Below are positions 44,563-53,580 of a DNA stretch of 64,000 nucleotides, piece by piece (the stretch's first letter is position 1; each line of letters opens with the position of its first letter). Source of the stretch: Halioglobus maricola (GTDB taxonomy: Bacteria > Pseudomonadota > Gammaproteobacteria > Pseudomonadales > Halieaceae); assembly GCF_009388985.1 (NCBI RefSeq), contig NZ_CP036422.1:3982501-4046500 (forward strand), in the 5' to 3' direction. The notes below the pieces were generated by a model, which saw nothing but the letters and a program-made list of their open reading frames with translations, did no database searches and was not told the DNA's origin. The position numbers were made by a program, and so were the translations under genes.

Positions 44563-44604
44563 AGTGCTGAGCTAGACTCAGGCCTGCCGCTGTTTTTCAG
44601 CACT
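44563..44604 (+). promoter_or_regulatory. Inverted repeat in leader of the zinc-ribbon gene
   Basis: AGTGCTGA at 44563-44570 is matched in inverted form by TCAGCACT at 44597-44604, 27 bases before the ATG at 44631. A TATAAT lies at 44470-44475 in the same 220-base gap, though no good -35 box accompanies it. The repeat could be a leader hairpin or an operator; nothing else is seen in the gap. Confidence 0.25.
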
Positions 44605-44630
44605 TAATAGATCGTAGCAAGGGACGCGAA

Positions 44631-45029
44631 ATGGAATACAACGCCGACGAACACAGCATAAAGTGCCCCAAATGTGGCCACGGCATGAACGAAATCACCT
44701 ACGGTGGCGATGTTGTCATCGATCGATGCACTCACTGCCAGGGCATTTGGTTCGATATCGGTGAAGCCGAGGCACTGAAAGGGAAATGGATGGGTGACGC
44801 CCTGGACATGGGTGATCCCGACGAAGGCAAGAAGTGGGATGCAGTCGAAGACATTTCCTGCCCGCGCTGTGGCAAGGATATGGAAAAGCGCTCAGATCCC
44901 GATCAGCCTCATATCTGGTTCGAAGAGTGCGCCGAGCACGGTATGTTTATGGATGCCGGCGAATTTACCGACTACAAGCACGAAACCTGGGCGGATTGGT
45001 TCCGAGGCCTGATTAAAGGCGGCCGCTAG
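44631..45029 (+). CDS. Zinc-ribbon (TFIIB-type) protein
   Basis: A 132-residue protein with two zinc ribbons. The first is KCPKCGHGM and DRCTHCQGIWFD (four Cys), the typical zf-TFIIB domain. The second is SCPRCGKDM with EECAEHGMFMDAGE, in which a His replaces one Cys region. GIWFDIGEAEAL and GMFMDAGEF are parallel segments, suggesting an internal duplication. Function is unknown for the family. It has its own terminator at 45056. Confidence 0.85.
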   Translation: MEYNADEHSIKCPKCGHGMNEITYGGDVVIDRCTHCQGIWFDIGEAEALKGKWMGDALDMGDPDEGKKWDAVEDISCPRCGKDMEKRSDPDQPHIWFEECAEHGMFMDAGEFTDYKHETWADWFRGLIKGGR

Positions 45030-45055
45030 CCCTCGGCCCAGTAATCACGAATAAA

Positions 45056-45079
45056 GGGCGACATGGTCGCCCTTTTTTT
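45056..45079 (+). terminator. Rho-independent terminator
   Basis: GGGCGAC (45056-45062) and GTCGCCC (45066-45072) form a perfect 7-bp stem with a 3-base loop, followed by seven T residues (45073-45079). It lies 26 bases after the zinc-ribbon gene and before the DAHP synthase gene, insulating the two. Confidence 0.92.
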
Positions 45080-45122
45080 ATGCCCGGACACGACGCAATA
45101 AGTAAGCACTCACATACCGTTA

Positions 45123-46178
45123 ATGACTATGACAATAAACACCGACGACATTCGAATTGAACATACCCGGCCGCTAATCAGCCCCGGTGTACTGGCGCAG
45201 GAACTGCCGCTGGATGATGCGACCGCTGCAACCGTGGCAGGGCATCGTCGGACAGTCGAAGCCATTTTGGCGGGAAAAGACCCCCGCATACTGGTGATCG
45301 CTGGCCCCTGCTCAGTACACGACCCGGCGGCATTGCTTGAGTTCGCCGCGGGCTTCAAGGCCGCCTGCGAACCTCTGGCTGACGCCATCTTCCCGGTGCT
45401 GCGTGTCTACTTCGAAAAGCCGCGCACGGTCATCGGCTGGAAAGGCCTGATCAATGACCCTGACCTGGATGGCAGCTTCCAGATCAACAAGGGCCTGCGC
45501 CTGGCACGCAAAGTACTGCTCGATGTCGCCGGTATGGGCCTACCCTCTGCCAGCGAGTTCCTCGACACCACGTTTGGCCAATACTACGCAGACCTGGTGA
45601 GCTTCGGCGCCATCGGCGCGCGGACAGTGGAAAGCCAGGTCCACCGGGAGCTGGCCTCAGGGCTGTCCATGCCGGTGGGGTTCAAGAACAGCACCAACGG
45701 ACATGTTGATGTCGCTATTGACGCAATTCGTTCCGCGGGTCACGGCCATTGGTTCCCCTCCCTGACCAAAGAGGGCACCCCCGCTGTGCTCAAATCCAAG
45801 GGTAATCCCCACAGTTACCTGATTCTGCGAGGCGGCAAGCAAAGCGGACCCAATTACGGGCCGGAGGCAGTCCAGGCGGCCGCCGCCGCGCTGGCAGCAG
45901 CTCAGCTGCCGGCGTCACTGATAGTCGATTGCAGCCACGGGAATAGCGAGAAAGACCACCGGCGCCAGGCTCAGGTCATGAGCAGCCTGTGTGAGCAGGT
46001 CCAGGGCGGGGACAGAGCCATTCGCGGCGTTATGCTGGAGAGCCATCTGGTCGAAGGAAACCAGCCCATGGGGGAACAACTGGTCTACGGCCAGAGCATT
46101 ACCGATGCATGCCTGGCGCTGGAAGATACCGTGCCGCTGCTGCAACAACTCGCAGCGGCACAGCGTATGGCGGGTTGA
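45123..46178 (+). CDS. 3-deoxy-7-phosphoheptulonate synthase, class I
   Basis: A 351-residue DAHP synthase of the AroF/AroG/AroH type. Key segments are VIAGPCSVHDP, RVYFEKPRTVIGWKG, GLRLARKVLLDVAGMGLPSA, GARTVESQVHRELASGLSMP and SLIVDCSHGNSEKDHRRQ. It joins phosphoenolpyruvate and erythrose 4-phosphate in the first step of aromatic amino acid synthesis. The isozyme (Phe-, Tyr- or Trp-sensitive) cannot be assigned by eye. Two close ATGs (45123, 45129) exist and no strong ribosome site distinguishes them. It abuts the convergent DUF481 gene. Confidence 0.95.
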   Translation: MTMTINTDDIRIEHTRPLISPGVLAQELPLDDATAATVAGHRRTVEAILAGKDPRILVIAGPCSVHDPAALLEFAAGFKAACEPLADAIFPVLRVYFEKPRTVIGWKGLINDPDLDGSFQINKGLRLARKVLLDVAGMGLPSASEFLDTTFGQYYADLVSFGAIGARTVESQVHRELASGLSMPVGFKNSTNGHVDVAIDAIRSAGHGHWFPSLTKEGTPAVLKSKGNPHSYLILRGGKQSGPNYGPEAVQAAAAALAAAQLPASLIVDCSHGNSEKDHRRQAQVMSSLCEQVQGGDRAIRGVMLESHLVEGNQPMGEQLVYGQSITDACLALEDTVPLLQQLAAAQRMAG

Positions 46179-47225
46179 TTACCAGGTGTAACCAACGCGG
46201 AAGCCATAGGTTTCGTCCATCTTTTCTATCCCTTGTACCGCGCCGGAGTCATATTCCCAGAGAATTTCGGCAGCGGCCTCAAAGCCCCACAAAAGCGGGA
46301 ATGCAAGGCCCAGCGTGGTGTTGACGATGATGTCAGACGTCTCATCCAGGTTCCAGATACCAAGCTGATCGAAATACAGACGGGAATCGCCACCCAGATA
46401 GTTACTGGTCATGTGCAGCGCCCAGTTCGCACCGGGGTACTCCTGATCAGGCGCGGTGATGAAATCTTCATTCACATACGAGCCACCCACTTCAGCAGAG
46501 AGCGTAAAAATGGGGTCGGTCAGGAATTCCCGGCCGATATAGGGGCCTATGTAGTACCGGAGGTCCAGATCAGCAAACTCATCAGCCTCCGCATAAGCCA
46601 TCACCCCCCAGTACGTCGGACCGTCGAAGAAATAGTCGTATTTGCCCTGAACAGTCCAGTTGTCGGTATTCTTGACTTCGTTGGCTTCGTCAATCTCACC
46701 GTCAAGCTTGATCGTGTAGCGGTCATCGTCACTGCGCCATACCGACTCCAATTTGTAGTCCAGCTCTTCGGTATCACTGTTACCCTTCTCGATAGTCAGT
46801 GCCATGTTCGCCAGGCCACTCCAGGCGTAACCCTGGCCCAGTTCCCAGGCCTCAGGATTCACGACCAGAAGCTGATCGAGAGCGAGCGCCTGTGTCGCGC
46901 CGGTACTGTCGGTGACTTGCAATTGACTGTCGGCGATCACCATGGGCTGCTCTTCCAGCACGGTCTCGTCAGCCATCTGCATGACCACCGGCTGGGAGGT
47001 CTGCATTGAGACTACCTGATCCATGGAGATAGCCAGGGTGCCGGCAAAATCTGTATCGACCGTCACCGAGCCATCGCGGGCCTCGACCACGGTTCCGAGA
47101 ATTCGAGAGCCGTTCTTGAGCAGGATTTCATCTGCGGGCACTACCTCTTCCTCTGCTCGCAGCGGCGCGCAGGCAAGGCAAAGCAGGACCAGGGGCAGGA
47201 ATATGCGGGTGTACATGCTGTTCAT
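46179..47225 (-). CDS. DUF481 outer-membrane beta-barrel protein
   Basis: A 348-residue exported protein with signal peptide ending ACAPLRA. Residues about 30-130 contain LKNGSRILGTVVEARDGSVT, a small beta-sandwich common in this group. The rest is strand-rich with aromatic residues (WRSDDDRYTIKLDGEI, LDLRYYIGPYIGREF) and ends FRVGYTW, a typical outer-membrane C-terminal Trp. This is the DUF481 (salt-induced outer-membrane protein YdiY-like) family. AGGAAAG precedes the ATG. Function unknown. Confidence 0.88.
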   Translation of the reverse strand: MNSMYTRIFLPLVLLCLACAPLRAEEEVVPADEILLKNGSRILGTVVEARDGSVTVDTDFAGTLAISMDQVVSMQTSQPVVMQMADETVLEEQPMVIADSQLQVTDSTGATQALALDQLLVVNPEAWELGQGYAWSGLANMALTIEKGNSDTEELDYKLESVWRSDDDRYTIKLDGEIDEANEVKNTDNWTVQGKYDYFFDGPTYWGVMAYAEADEFADLDLRYYIGPYIGREFLTDPIFTLSAEVGGSYVNEDFITAPDQEYPGANWALHMTSNYLGGDSRLYFDQLGIWNLDETSDIIVNTTLGLAFPLLWGFEAAAEILWEYDSGAVQGIEKMDETYGFRVGYTW

Positions 47226-47338
47226 TGTCTTTCCTGTAGGGTTGAGCGCGGGACTACCGCCCGCTTAACGGGGTTCCAATTCTAATCTAGCAGCAAAAAA
47301 CGGCAAACCACGATAAATGGTATTTATGGCCCGCATAG

Positions 47339-47367
47339 TTCAGGCACCGCTGCTCGACTGCTAGAAT
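47339..47367 (+). promoter_or_regulatory. Candidate sigma-70 promoter of gorA
   Basis: TTCAGG at 47339-47344 and TAGAAT at 47362-47367 are 17 bases apart, a suitable -35/-10 pair, 29 bases before the gorA start codon. The -10 box is good, the -35 weak. It is the only reasonable pair seen in the 170-base gap. Confidence 0.4.
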
Positions 47368-47395
47368 AGCGCCTATCAATCAAAGGAGTAGGTAC

Positions 47396-48754
47396 GTGTC
47401 CAACTACGATTACGATCTGTTTGTCATCGGCGCCGGTTCAGGCGGTGTTCGCGCGGCCCGCATGGCAGCCAGTTTTGGCGCGCGAGTGGCCGTGGCTGAG
47501 GACCGCTACATGGGTGGTACCTGCGTCAATGTGGGATGCGTACCCAAGAAACTCTATGTCTATGCCGCCGAATACGGCAAGGGTTTCAGTGATGCCCGTG
47601 GCTTTGGCTGGGCGTCCGGCGAGCCGGCTTTCGACTGGGCAACCCTGAGGGACAACAAGAAAAACGAGATTTCCCGACTCAACGCTATCTATCGCAACCT
47701 GCTGTCCGGTGTTGAAGCCGACCTGATCGATGGCCGCGCCACTATCGTCGACGCCCACACAGTCGCTGTGGGCGAGCAGCAGTATTCCACCGAGCGCATC
47801 CTGATTGCGACCGGCGGCTGGCCTCACATCCCGGAATTCCCCGGCAGCGAGCACGCCATCACGTCCAATGAAATTTTCGACCTGGAAGTGTTTCCGCAGC
47901 GGCTTGCCGTGGTCGGCGGTGGTTACATCGCCACTGAATTCGCCGGGATTTTCAACGGTCTGGGCGCCCATGTGACCCAGCTCTATCGCGGCCCCCTGTT
48001 CCTGCGCGGTTTCGACACAGATATCCGGGCTCACGCCGCTCAGGAAATTGCCAAAACCGGCGTCGATCTGCGCTTTGAGACCAATGTCACGTCTATTGAA
48101 CAGGGCATCACCGGCTACATGCTCACGCTCACCGACGGCACCGTACTGGAAGCTGATGCCGTGCTCTACGCCACCGGTCGCAAGCCCAACCTCAATGGCC
48201 TTGGCCTGGAAAATGCCGATGTGCACTGCAACGACAATGGCACCATCGCTGTGGACGAACACTTCCGCACCAACGTCCCAAGTATTTTCGCCCTGGGCGA
48301 CGTAACCGGTGGCATGGAACTGACCCCGGTAGCCCTGGCGGAAGGCATGGCCTTTGCCCGGCGTGAATTTGCCAGCATGGACGCCACACCGGAATACGAA
48401 TTTATTCCCACCGCCGTTTTCTGCCAGCCCAATATTGGCACCGTGGGCTTCACCGAAGAAGAAGCACAGGCAAGGTTTGGTGATATCGAGCTGTACAAAT
48501 CCAGCTTCAAGCCAATGAAACACACCATCAGCGGTCGCGACGAGCGCAGCTTTATGAAGCTGATCGTCGACAAGGCCTCAGACAAAGTGGTTGGCGTGCA
48601 CATGGTGGGCCCGGATGCTGGAGAAATCATGCAGGGTATTGCAATCGCGATGAAGGCCGGCGCCACCAAAGCGGTGTTCGACAACACGATTGGCATCCAC
48701 CCGACGGCGGCTGAGGAATTTGTCACCCTGCGCGACCCCTGGACCGGGGATTGA
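47396..48754 (+). CDS. gorA: Glutathione-disulfide reductase
   Basis: A 452-residue flavoprotein disulfide reductase. FAD motif GAGSGGVRAARMA begins at residue 12, the redox-active disulfide is in GGTCVNVGCVPKKL (Cys43, Cys48), the NADPH motif VVGGGYIATEFAGIF is central, and the C-terminal HPTAAEE supplies the catalytic His-Glu pair. Length is standard. It reduces oxidised glutathione with NADPH. The start is GTG with AAAGGAG nine bases ahead. The ABC exporter operon starts 22 bases after its stop, and the two may be co-transcribed. Confidence 0.95.
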   Translation: MSNYDYDLFVIGAGSGGVRAARMAASFGARVAVAEDRYMGGTCVNVGCVPKKLYVYAAEYGKGFSDARGFGWASGEPAFDWATLRDNKKNEISRLNAIYRNLLSGVEADLIDGRATIVDAHTVAVGEQQYSTERILIATGGWPHIPEFPGSEHAITSNEIFDLEVFPQRLAVVGGGYIATEFAGIFNGLGAHVTQLYRGPLFLRGFDTDIRAHAAQEIAKTGVDLRFETNVTSIEQGITGYMLTLTDGTVLEADAVLYATGRKPNLNGLGLENADVHCNDNGTIAVDEHFRTNVPSIFALGDVTGGMELTPVALAEGMAFARREFASMDATPEYEFIPTAVFCQPNIGTVGFTEEEAQARFGDIELYKSSFKPMKHTISGRDERSFMKLIVDKASDKVVGVHMVGPDAGEIMQGIAIAMKAGATKAVFDNTIGIHPTAAEEFVTLRDPWTGD

Positions 48755-48776
48755 TGAGCGCCAGCGGCAGACAGGG

Positions 48777-49709
48777 ATGATCGAAGCCTCGCACCTAACC
48801 CGCCAGTTCGGGCGTACAACCGCAGTGTCCAACGTGTCTTTTAACATTGGGCGCAACGAGGTTGTGGGCCTACTCGGCCCCAATGGTGCCGGCAAAACCA
48901 CCATCATGCGCATGCTCAGCGGCTACCTGGAGCCCACTACCGGTGTGGTGCGGGTAAACGGTGAAGATCTCGGACAAAACGCCTATTCACTGCAGCGCCA
49001 GCTCGGCTACCTGCCGGAGAACCTGCCTGTTTACCCGGATATGATCGTCGCGGACTATCTCGACTATGTCGCCTGCATCAAGGGTATAGCTCCCGGAGAG
49101 CGCATGCGCGCGGTCAAGGAGGCTCTGCACGCAACCCAGATGCAGGATCGCGCCCTTGAAACCATCGACCGCCTGTCTCGCGGCATGAAGCAGCGCGTAG
49201 GCGTGGCCCAGGCCATTCTCGGCAAACCGCGCCTGTTGATCCTGGACGAACCGACCAATGGCCTCGACCCACGCCAGACCGAACAGATGCGCGAGCTTAT
49301 CGGCCAGCTGGCGCGCCGCGCCACTATCATCTTGTCTACCCACATCCTGCACGAAGTTGAAGCGATTTGTGACCGGGTGCTGATTCTGCGCAACGGCCAG
49401 CTTGCCCTGGACAGCCAGATGAGTGAACTGCGTAGCTGCGGCGAGCTGTTGCTGCGCACGGACAAGGCGGTAGACGACCTCGAAAAACACCTTGGACGCA
49501 TGCCGCAGGTGGCCTCGGTGAAACGGCTCGACAGCGCTGCGGACACCAACGCCTACTGCCTCACCCTGCACGAGGGCAGCGACCCTGACACAGCTGCGGG
49601 CAATATCGCCCACTGCGTGGACACGGCCGGAGCCCGCCTCTTCATGCTGGACCAACAGGCCCGACATCTCGACACTGTATTCCATGAGGTTGTAGAAAGT
49701 GGAGACTAG
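48777..49709 (+). CDS. ABC transporter ATP-binding protein (GldA-like)
   Basis: A 310-residue ATPase of the ABC-2 exporter class. Walker A GPNGAGKT is at residues 34-41, the signature is the variant LSRGMKQRVGVAQAIL, and Walker B plus D-loop LLILDEPTNGLDP follows. The C-terminal 80 residues form the extra domain usual in ABC-2 ATPases. The ATG at 48777 follows AGGG. It overlaps the fused permease gene by 11 bases. The gene order resembles gldA-gldF-gldG sets of Bacteroidota, which are also found in gammaproteobacteria where no gliding role is known. Confidence 0.94.
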   Translation: MIEASHLTRQFGRTTAVSNVSFNIGRNEVVGLLGPNGAGKTTIMRMLSGYLEPTTGVVRVNGEDLGQNAYSLQRQLGYLPENLPVYPDMIVADYLDYVACIKGIAPGERMRAVKEALHATQMQDRALETIDRLSRGMKQRVGVAQAILGKPRLLILDEPTNGLDPRQTEQMRELIGQLARRATIILSTHILHEVEAICDRVLILRNGQLALDSQMSELRSCGELLLRTDKAVDDLEKHLGRMPQVASVKRLDSAADTNAYCLTLHEGSDPDTAAGNIAHCVDTAGARLFMLDQQARHLDTVFHEVVESGD

Positions 49710-52518
49710 GGCCGTCGCGCGCCGGGTTGCGCAGAAAGAAGTCGGCCTGTTCTTCACATCCCCGGTCGCCTGGCTGTTTCTTGGCAGTTTCGCGGCCGTA
49801 TGCCTGTTTGTATTTTTCTGGGGCTCGTCATTCTTCGCTCGTAACATCGCCGATGTGCGGCCGCTATTTCAGTGGATGCCTATCCTGCTGGTGTTCCTGT
49901 GTTCGGCGTTAACCATGCGCATGTGGAGCGAGGAGCGCCGCACGGGCACGCTCGAGCATGTGCTGGTGCAGCCGAGCGCGCTGTGGCGCTTCGTGTACGG
50001 CAAATTCCGTGCCTGCATGTTGCTTCTTGTGCTGGCACTGGTGAGCACCGTGCCTCTACCTGTCACCGTCTCACTCATCGCAGATCTGGACTGGGGGCCG
50101 GTGTTCGCCGGCTACCTGGCCACGGTGTTGCTCGGGGCCCTGTATATCTCAGTCGGTTTGTTTGTTTCATCGCGCACCGACAATCCCATTGTCAGCCTGA
50201 TTGCGAGTGTCATCTTATGCGGCACGATGTTTCTGGTGGGCAGCGGCATTTTTACCGAATTCTTCTCCAACAGCACCGCCGAGACCTTGCGCCACTTCGG
50301 CACCGGGTCACGCTTCAGCAGCATTACTCGCGGTGTCATCGACGCCCGCGACCTGTTCTTTTACCTCAGCGTCACCTTTGCCTTCCTGGCTCTCAACGTT
50401 TACACCCTTGAACGAGAGGGCTGGGCGCGCCTCGCCAGCACCCCGCGTCAGCGCAACTGGCGTGTAGGCATTGCCCTGCTTCTAGCCAACCTGGTAATGG
50501 CCAATCTCTGGGTGGAGAAAATGCCACTGCCGCGTATGGATATAACCGAGGGCCGCCTCTACTCCATCTCCCAACCCAGCCGCGACCTGCTGCGCCAGTT
50601 GGACGAGCCGCTGCTGATACGAGGTTATTTCAGCGATCGCACCCATCCCATGTTGGCGCCACTCGAACCACAACTGCGCGACCTGATTCGAGAATACGAA
50701 GCCGCCGGTATCGGTAAGGTGCGAGTCGAATTCACCGACCCCACGCTCCACCCGGAGCAGGAGCGCGAGGCCAACGAGCGTTACGGCATTTTGCCCACGC
50801 CATTTCAGGTTGCCGATCGCTACCAATCAGCCCTGATGAATGCCTACTTCAACGTACTCGTGCAGTATGGCTCGGAGCACGTCACCCTGTCTTTCTCGGA
50901 CCTGATTGAAGTGCGCACCAACACCAGTGGCGACCCCGAGGTGCTGTTGCGAAATCCCGAGTTCGATATCACCAGAGCGATTCGCGACGCGCTCTACAAC
51001 TATCGAGCCGGCGGCGATTTGTTTACCGGCATCGAGCAACCCGTTGAATTTATCGGCTACGTTTCGGATCGCGAATTGCTCCCGCCCAAACTACAGGCGT
51101 ACTACGACTCCATCACCGCCCAGCTGCAGGTCGCTATAGACGCCTCGGACGACAAATTCAGCTTTCGTTTTATCGACCCTGAATCCAGAGGCGCTGTGGT
51201 CGCGCGGCAAATCTATGACCAGTGGGGCTTTGCACCCATGAGCACGGGCCTGGACGAGGACAGCGAGTTTTATTTTTACCTGACCCTCGCCGATGAGCGT
51301 CAGGTTGTGCAATTGCCCACTGGCGATTTCAATCCAAGCGACTTTCGCACCGCGCTCGATTCGGGGCTGAAGCGGTTTGCCAGAAGCTTTACCCGGACCG
51401 TTGCACTGACCACACCGAGGATAGACCCTCAGTTACGCGAATACGGCCTTGGCGGTCCCTCCTTCACCAACCTCGAGCGCGCCATCACTCGCGATCACAG
51501 CATCGTGAAGGAAGATCTCTCGGACGGTATGGTTAACCCGGAAGCAGACATTCTGGTCGTGGCTGCACCGCAGCAGTTGGACGAGCGCGGCGTTTTCGCC
51601 ATCGATCAGTTCGTGATGCGTGGCGGTACTGTCGTGCTCGCGACCTCACCGTTCAGCGTTGAGCGGGAGAACGGCGAGCTGCGGCTCAAAAATTGGAAGA
51701 GTGGCCTGGAACCCTGGCTACAACACAATGGGATCACCATCCGTCCTGAGCTCGTCCTGGACGAACAGATGGGGAAGTTCCCCGCGCCGGTGCGCCGTGG
51801 CAGTGGCGACTATCAGTTCAATGATGTCCGAATTATTAACTATCCGTTTTTTATCGATGTACGCCGCGACGCCATTGCCCGACACGCAATTTCCGGGAGC
51901 CTGCCCCAGGTCACCATGGCCTGGGTATCGCCGCTCGATGTCGAACGTCGCGACCGCCGCCGGGTGAGCAAAATCCTGTGGAGCTCACCCCAGGCGTGGA
52001 CCGACGACGGCACCCTGCTGATGCCACGCAGCGATGATAAAGGCGAGATCGTGCCACCGCGCAGACCAGACGATCAGGCGCCTGCCAGCTACGACCTTGG
52101 CGTCGCCCTGCAAGGCCGGTTCACTTCGTACTTCACGGAATCACCCAGCTTCAGTGATGGTGAAAACCTCGTGCTTCGCTCACCCGAATCTGCACGCATT
52201 GTTATTTTCCCCTCCAACGACTTTCTCAGCGACCAGGTGCTGGCCTCCCAGGTCCACGCCAGTGGTACCCAATACCTCGGGCCGCTCGAATTGCTCAGCA
52301 ACACGCTGGACTGGGCGCTACAAGAAGAACTACTGCTCAACATTCGCTCCCGCGGCCACTTCAATCGCACCCTGCCGCCGATGGAACGAAAAGCCCAGGT
52401 CGGCCTGGAAGCCTTTAACTATGGCGCGGCTCTCGTGTGGCTGGCACTGTTGGCGCTGTGGCACAAATTCCGTCTGCACCGCAAACGCAAGAGTTATGCG
52501 CAGGAGCTGGGACTGTGA
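49699..52518 (+). CDS. Fused ABC-2 permease and GldG-like auxiliary protein
   Basis: A 939-residue membrane protein joining two usually separate subunits. Residues 1-250 are an ABC-2 permease with about six membrane segments and the coupling region SEERRTGTLEHVLVQPSALW, as in GldF. A further membrane segment near 260 leads into an extracytoplasmic GldG/ABC_transp_aux region (MDITEGRLYSISQPSRDLL onward). That region includes a Rossmann-like domain with ADILVVAAPQQLDERGVFAI. A last membrane helix near 910 precedes a basic tail. Start is GTG at 49699 inside the ATPase gene, with GAGG upstream. The reading frame is unbroken, so fusion is real unless a sequencing error hides a stop. Substrate unknown. 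Confidence 0.9.
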   Translation: METRAVARRVAQKEVGLFFTSPVAWLFLGSFAAVCLFVFFWGSSFFARNIADVRPLFQWMPILLVFLCSALTMRMWSEERRTGTLEHVLVQPSALWRFVYGKFRACMLLLVLALVSTVPLPVTVSLIADLDWGPVFAGYLATVLLGALYISVGLFVSSRTDNPIVSLIASVILCGTMFLVGSGIFTEFFSNSTAETLRHFGTGSRFSSITRGVIDARDLFFYLSVTFAFLALNVYTLEREGWARLASTPRQRNWRVGIALLLANLVMANLWVEKMPLPRMDITEGRLYSISQPSRDLLRQLDEPLLIRGYFSDRTHPMLAPLEPQLRDLIREYEAAGIGKVRVEFTDPTLHPEQEREANERYGILPTPFQVADRYQSALMNAYFNVLVQYGSEHVTLSFSDLIEVRTNTSGDPEVLLRNPEFDITRAIRDALYNYRAGGDLFTGIEQPVEFIGYVSDRELLPPKLQAYYDSITAQLQVAIDASDDKFSFRFIDPESRGAVVARQIYDQWGFAPMSTGLDEDSEFYFYLTLADERQVVQLPTGDFNPSDFRTALDSGLKRFARSFTRTVALTTPRIDPQLREYGLGGPSFTNLERAITRDHSIVKEDLSDGMVNPEADILVVAAPQQLDERGVFAIDQFVMRGGTVVLATSPFSVERENGELRLKNWKSGLEPWLQHNGITIRPELVLDEQMGKFPAPVRRGSGDYQFNDVRIINYPFFIDVRRDAIARHAISGSLPQVTMAWVSPLDVERRDRRRVSKILWSSPQAWTDDGTLLMPRSDDKGEIVPPRRPDDQAPASYDLGVALQGRFTSYFTESPSFSDGENLVLRSPESARIVIFPSNDFLSDQVLASQVHASGTQYLGPLELLSNTLDWALQEELLLNIRSRGHFNRTLPPMERKAQVGLEAFNYGAALVWLALLALWHKFRLHRKRKSYAQELGL

Positions 52519-53378
52519 ACAGGGCCGGGGTCGCACTGGGACTACTCCTGCTCGCCCAGATTGTGCTGGTCGGCTTCGTCTACATGGCGCCCACGGGAAG
52601 TCAGTTTGGCAGCGAGAGCAAACCGCTGACAAGGGCAGCCTACTTTCACATCGACGAGTTGCGCATCGAGGACGGCCACGGTAGCGGCGTACAGCTAACG
52701 TTAACCGATGATCGCTGGGTCCTGCCAACGCTGGGCGGCCTGCCCGCCGAAGCAAGCCACATCGAGCAGATACTGCAAACTCTCAGCGATCAAAACACTG
52801 GCTGGTCGGTTGCCCACACTCTGGCAGCACGACAGCGATTCCAGGTTGCACACTATCATTTCCGTCGCAAGATCACGCTGCTGGCACAGGGCCAGGAAGT
52901 GGATACCGTTTTCCTGGGCACCTCACCCGGGTTCCGCAAGGTGCATGCCCGCAACGACGCGGGCAACGCGATTTACAGCATCCCTCTCAACCTGTTCGAT
53001 GTGCCCACAACACCGGGCGCCTGGCTGGCACGCGACTTGCTGAAGGTGCGGGCACCGCTGAGCATCACAGCAGATACCTATACCCTCAATCGCAGCAGCG
53101 GCGACTGGCTCCTCGGCACCGGACAGACACCTGACCCCGCCGAGCTAGACGCCTTGCTACTCGCGCTGGAGCACCTCCACATTGAAGGTGTAGCGAGCGA
53201 GCGCACACTGCAGGAGGCAGAGCTGATTTTTGAGATCGAGAGCCTGACCGGAAGCACAACGCTGGAACTGTATCGCCAGGGGGATAATCACTTCGTCCGC
53301 AGCAGTCAATATCCCCTGCTGTTCCGCATTAGTAGCTATACTTTTGATCAGCTAACGGGCATCAATCTTTTCATGTAG
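52515..53378 (+). CDS. DUF4340 protein
   Basis: A 287-residue protein with one N-terminal membrane helix (AGVALGLLLLAQIVLVGFVY) and a periplasmic beta-rich region. DDRWVLPTLGGLPAEASHIE, followed by a helix with a paired-threonine pattern, and TVFLGTSPGFRKVHARN are typical of DUF4340. The family is nearly always encoded next to GldG-type exporters and is thought to be a periplasmic accessory. The start is GTG, overlapping the previous stop (GTGA). Confidence 0.88.
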   Translation: MNRAGVALGLLLLAQIVLVGFVYMAPTGSQFGSESKPLTRAAYFHIDELRIEDGHGSGVQLTLTDDRWVLPTLGGLPAEASHIEQILQTLSDQNTGWSVAHTLAARQRFQVAHYHFRRKITLLAQGQEVDTVFLGTSPGFRKVHARNDAGNAIYSIPLNLFDVPTTPGAWLARDLLKVRAPLSITADTYTLNRSSGDWLLGTGQTPDPAELDALLLALEHLHIEGVASERTLQEAELIFEIESLTGSTTLELYRQGDNHFVRSSQYPLLFRISSYTFDQLTGINLFM

Positions 53379-53388
53379 GAGAATGAGC

Positions 53389-53580
53389 ATGCGACTCATC
53401 GGAATGCTACTGGCGCTGGGCGCCATAGGCTGGGTGCTTTACACCGGTTCGGGCGGCGGCGCGAATGATACGGTCATACCTGAAGGCTATCAGCAGTCGA
53501 TGGAAAAAGCCGAAGGGGTTGAGGAGACGGTGCGCAAAAGCACGGAGGAAAAACTGAGAGCGCTGGAAGACGAGGGTTAA
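53389..53580 (+). CDS. Small single-span membrane protein
   Basis: A 63-residue protein: one membrane helix (MRLIGMLLALGAIGWVLYTG) followed by a charged helical tail with EKAEGVEETVRKSTEEKLRA. The ATG at 53389 is preferred because AGGAG is 7 bases away; the ATG at 53383 sits directly on that site. It begins ten bases after the DUF4340 stop and so belongs to the exporter operon. No family is recognised. It may be a small accessory subunit. Confidence 0.75.
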   Translation: MRLIGMLLALGAIGWVLYTGSGGGANDTVIPEGYQQSMEKAEGVEETVRKSTEEKLRALEDEG

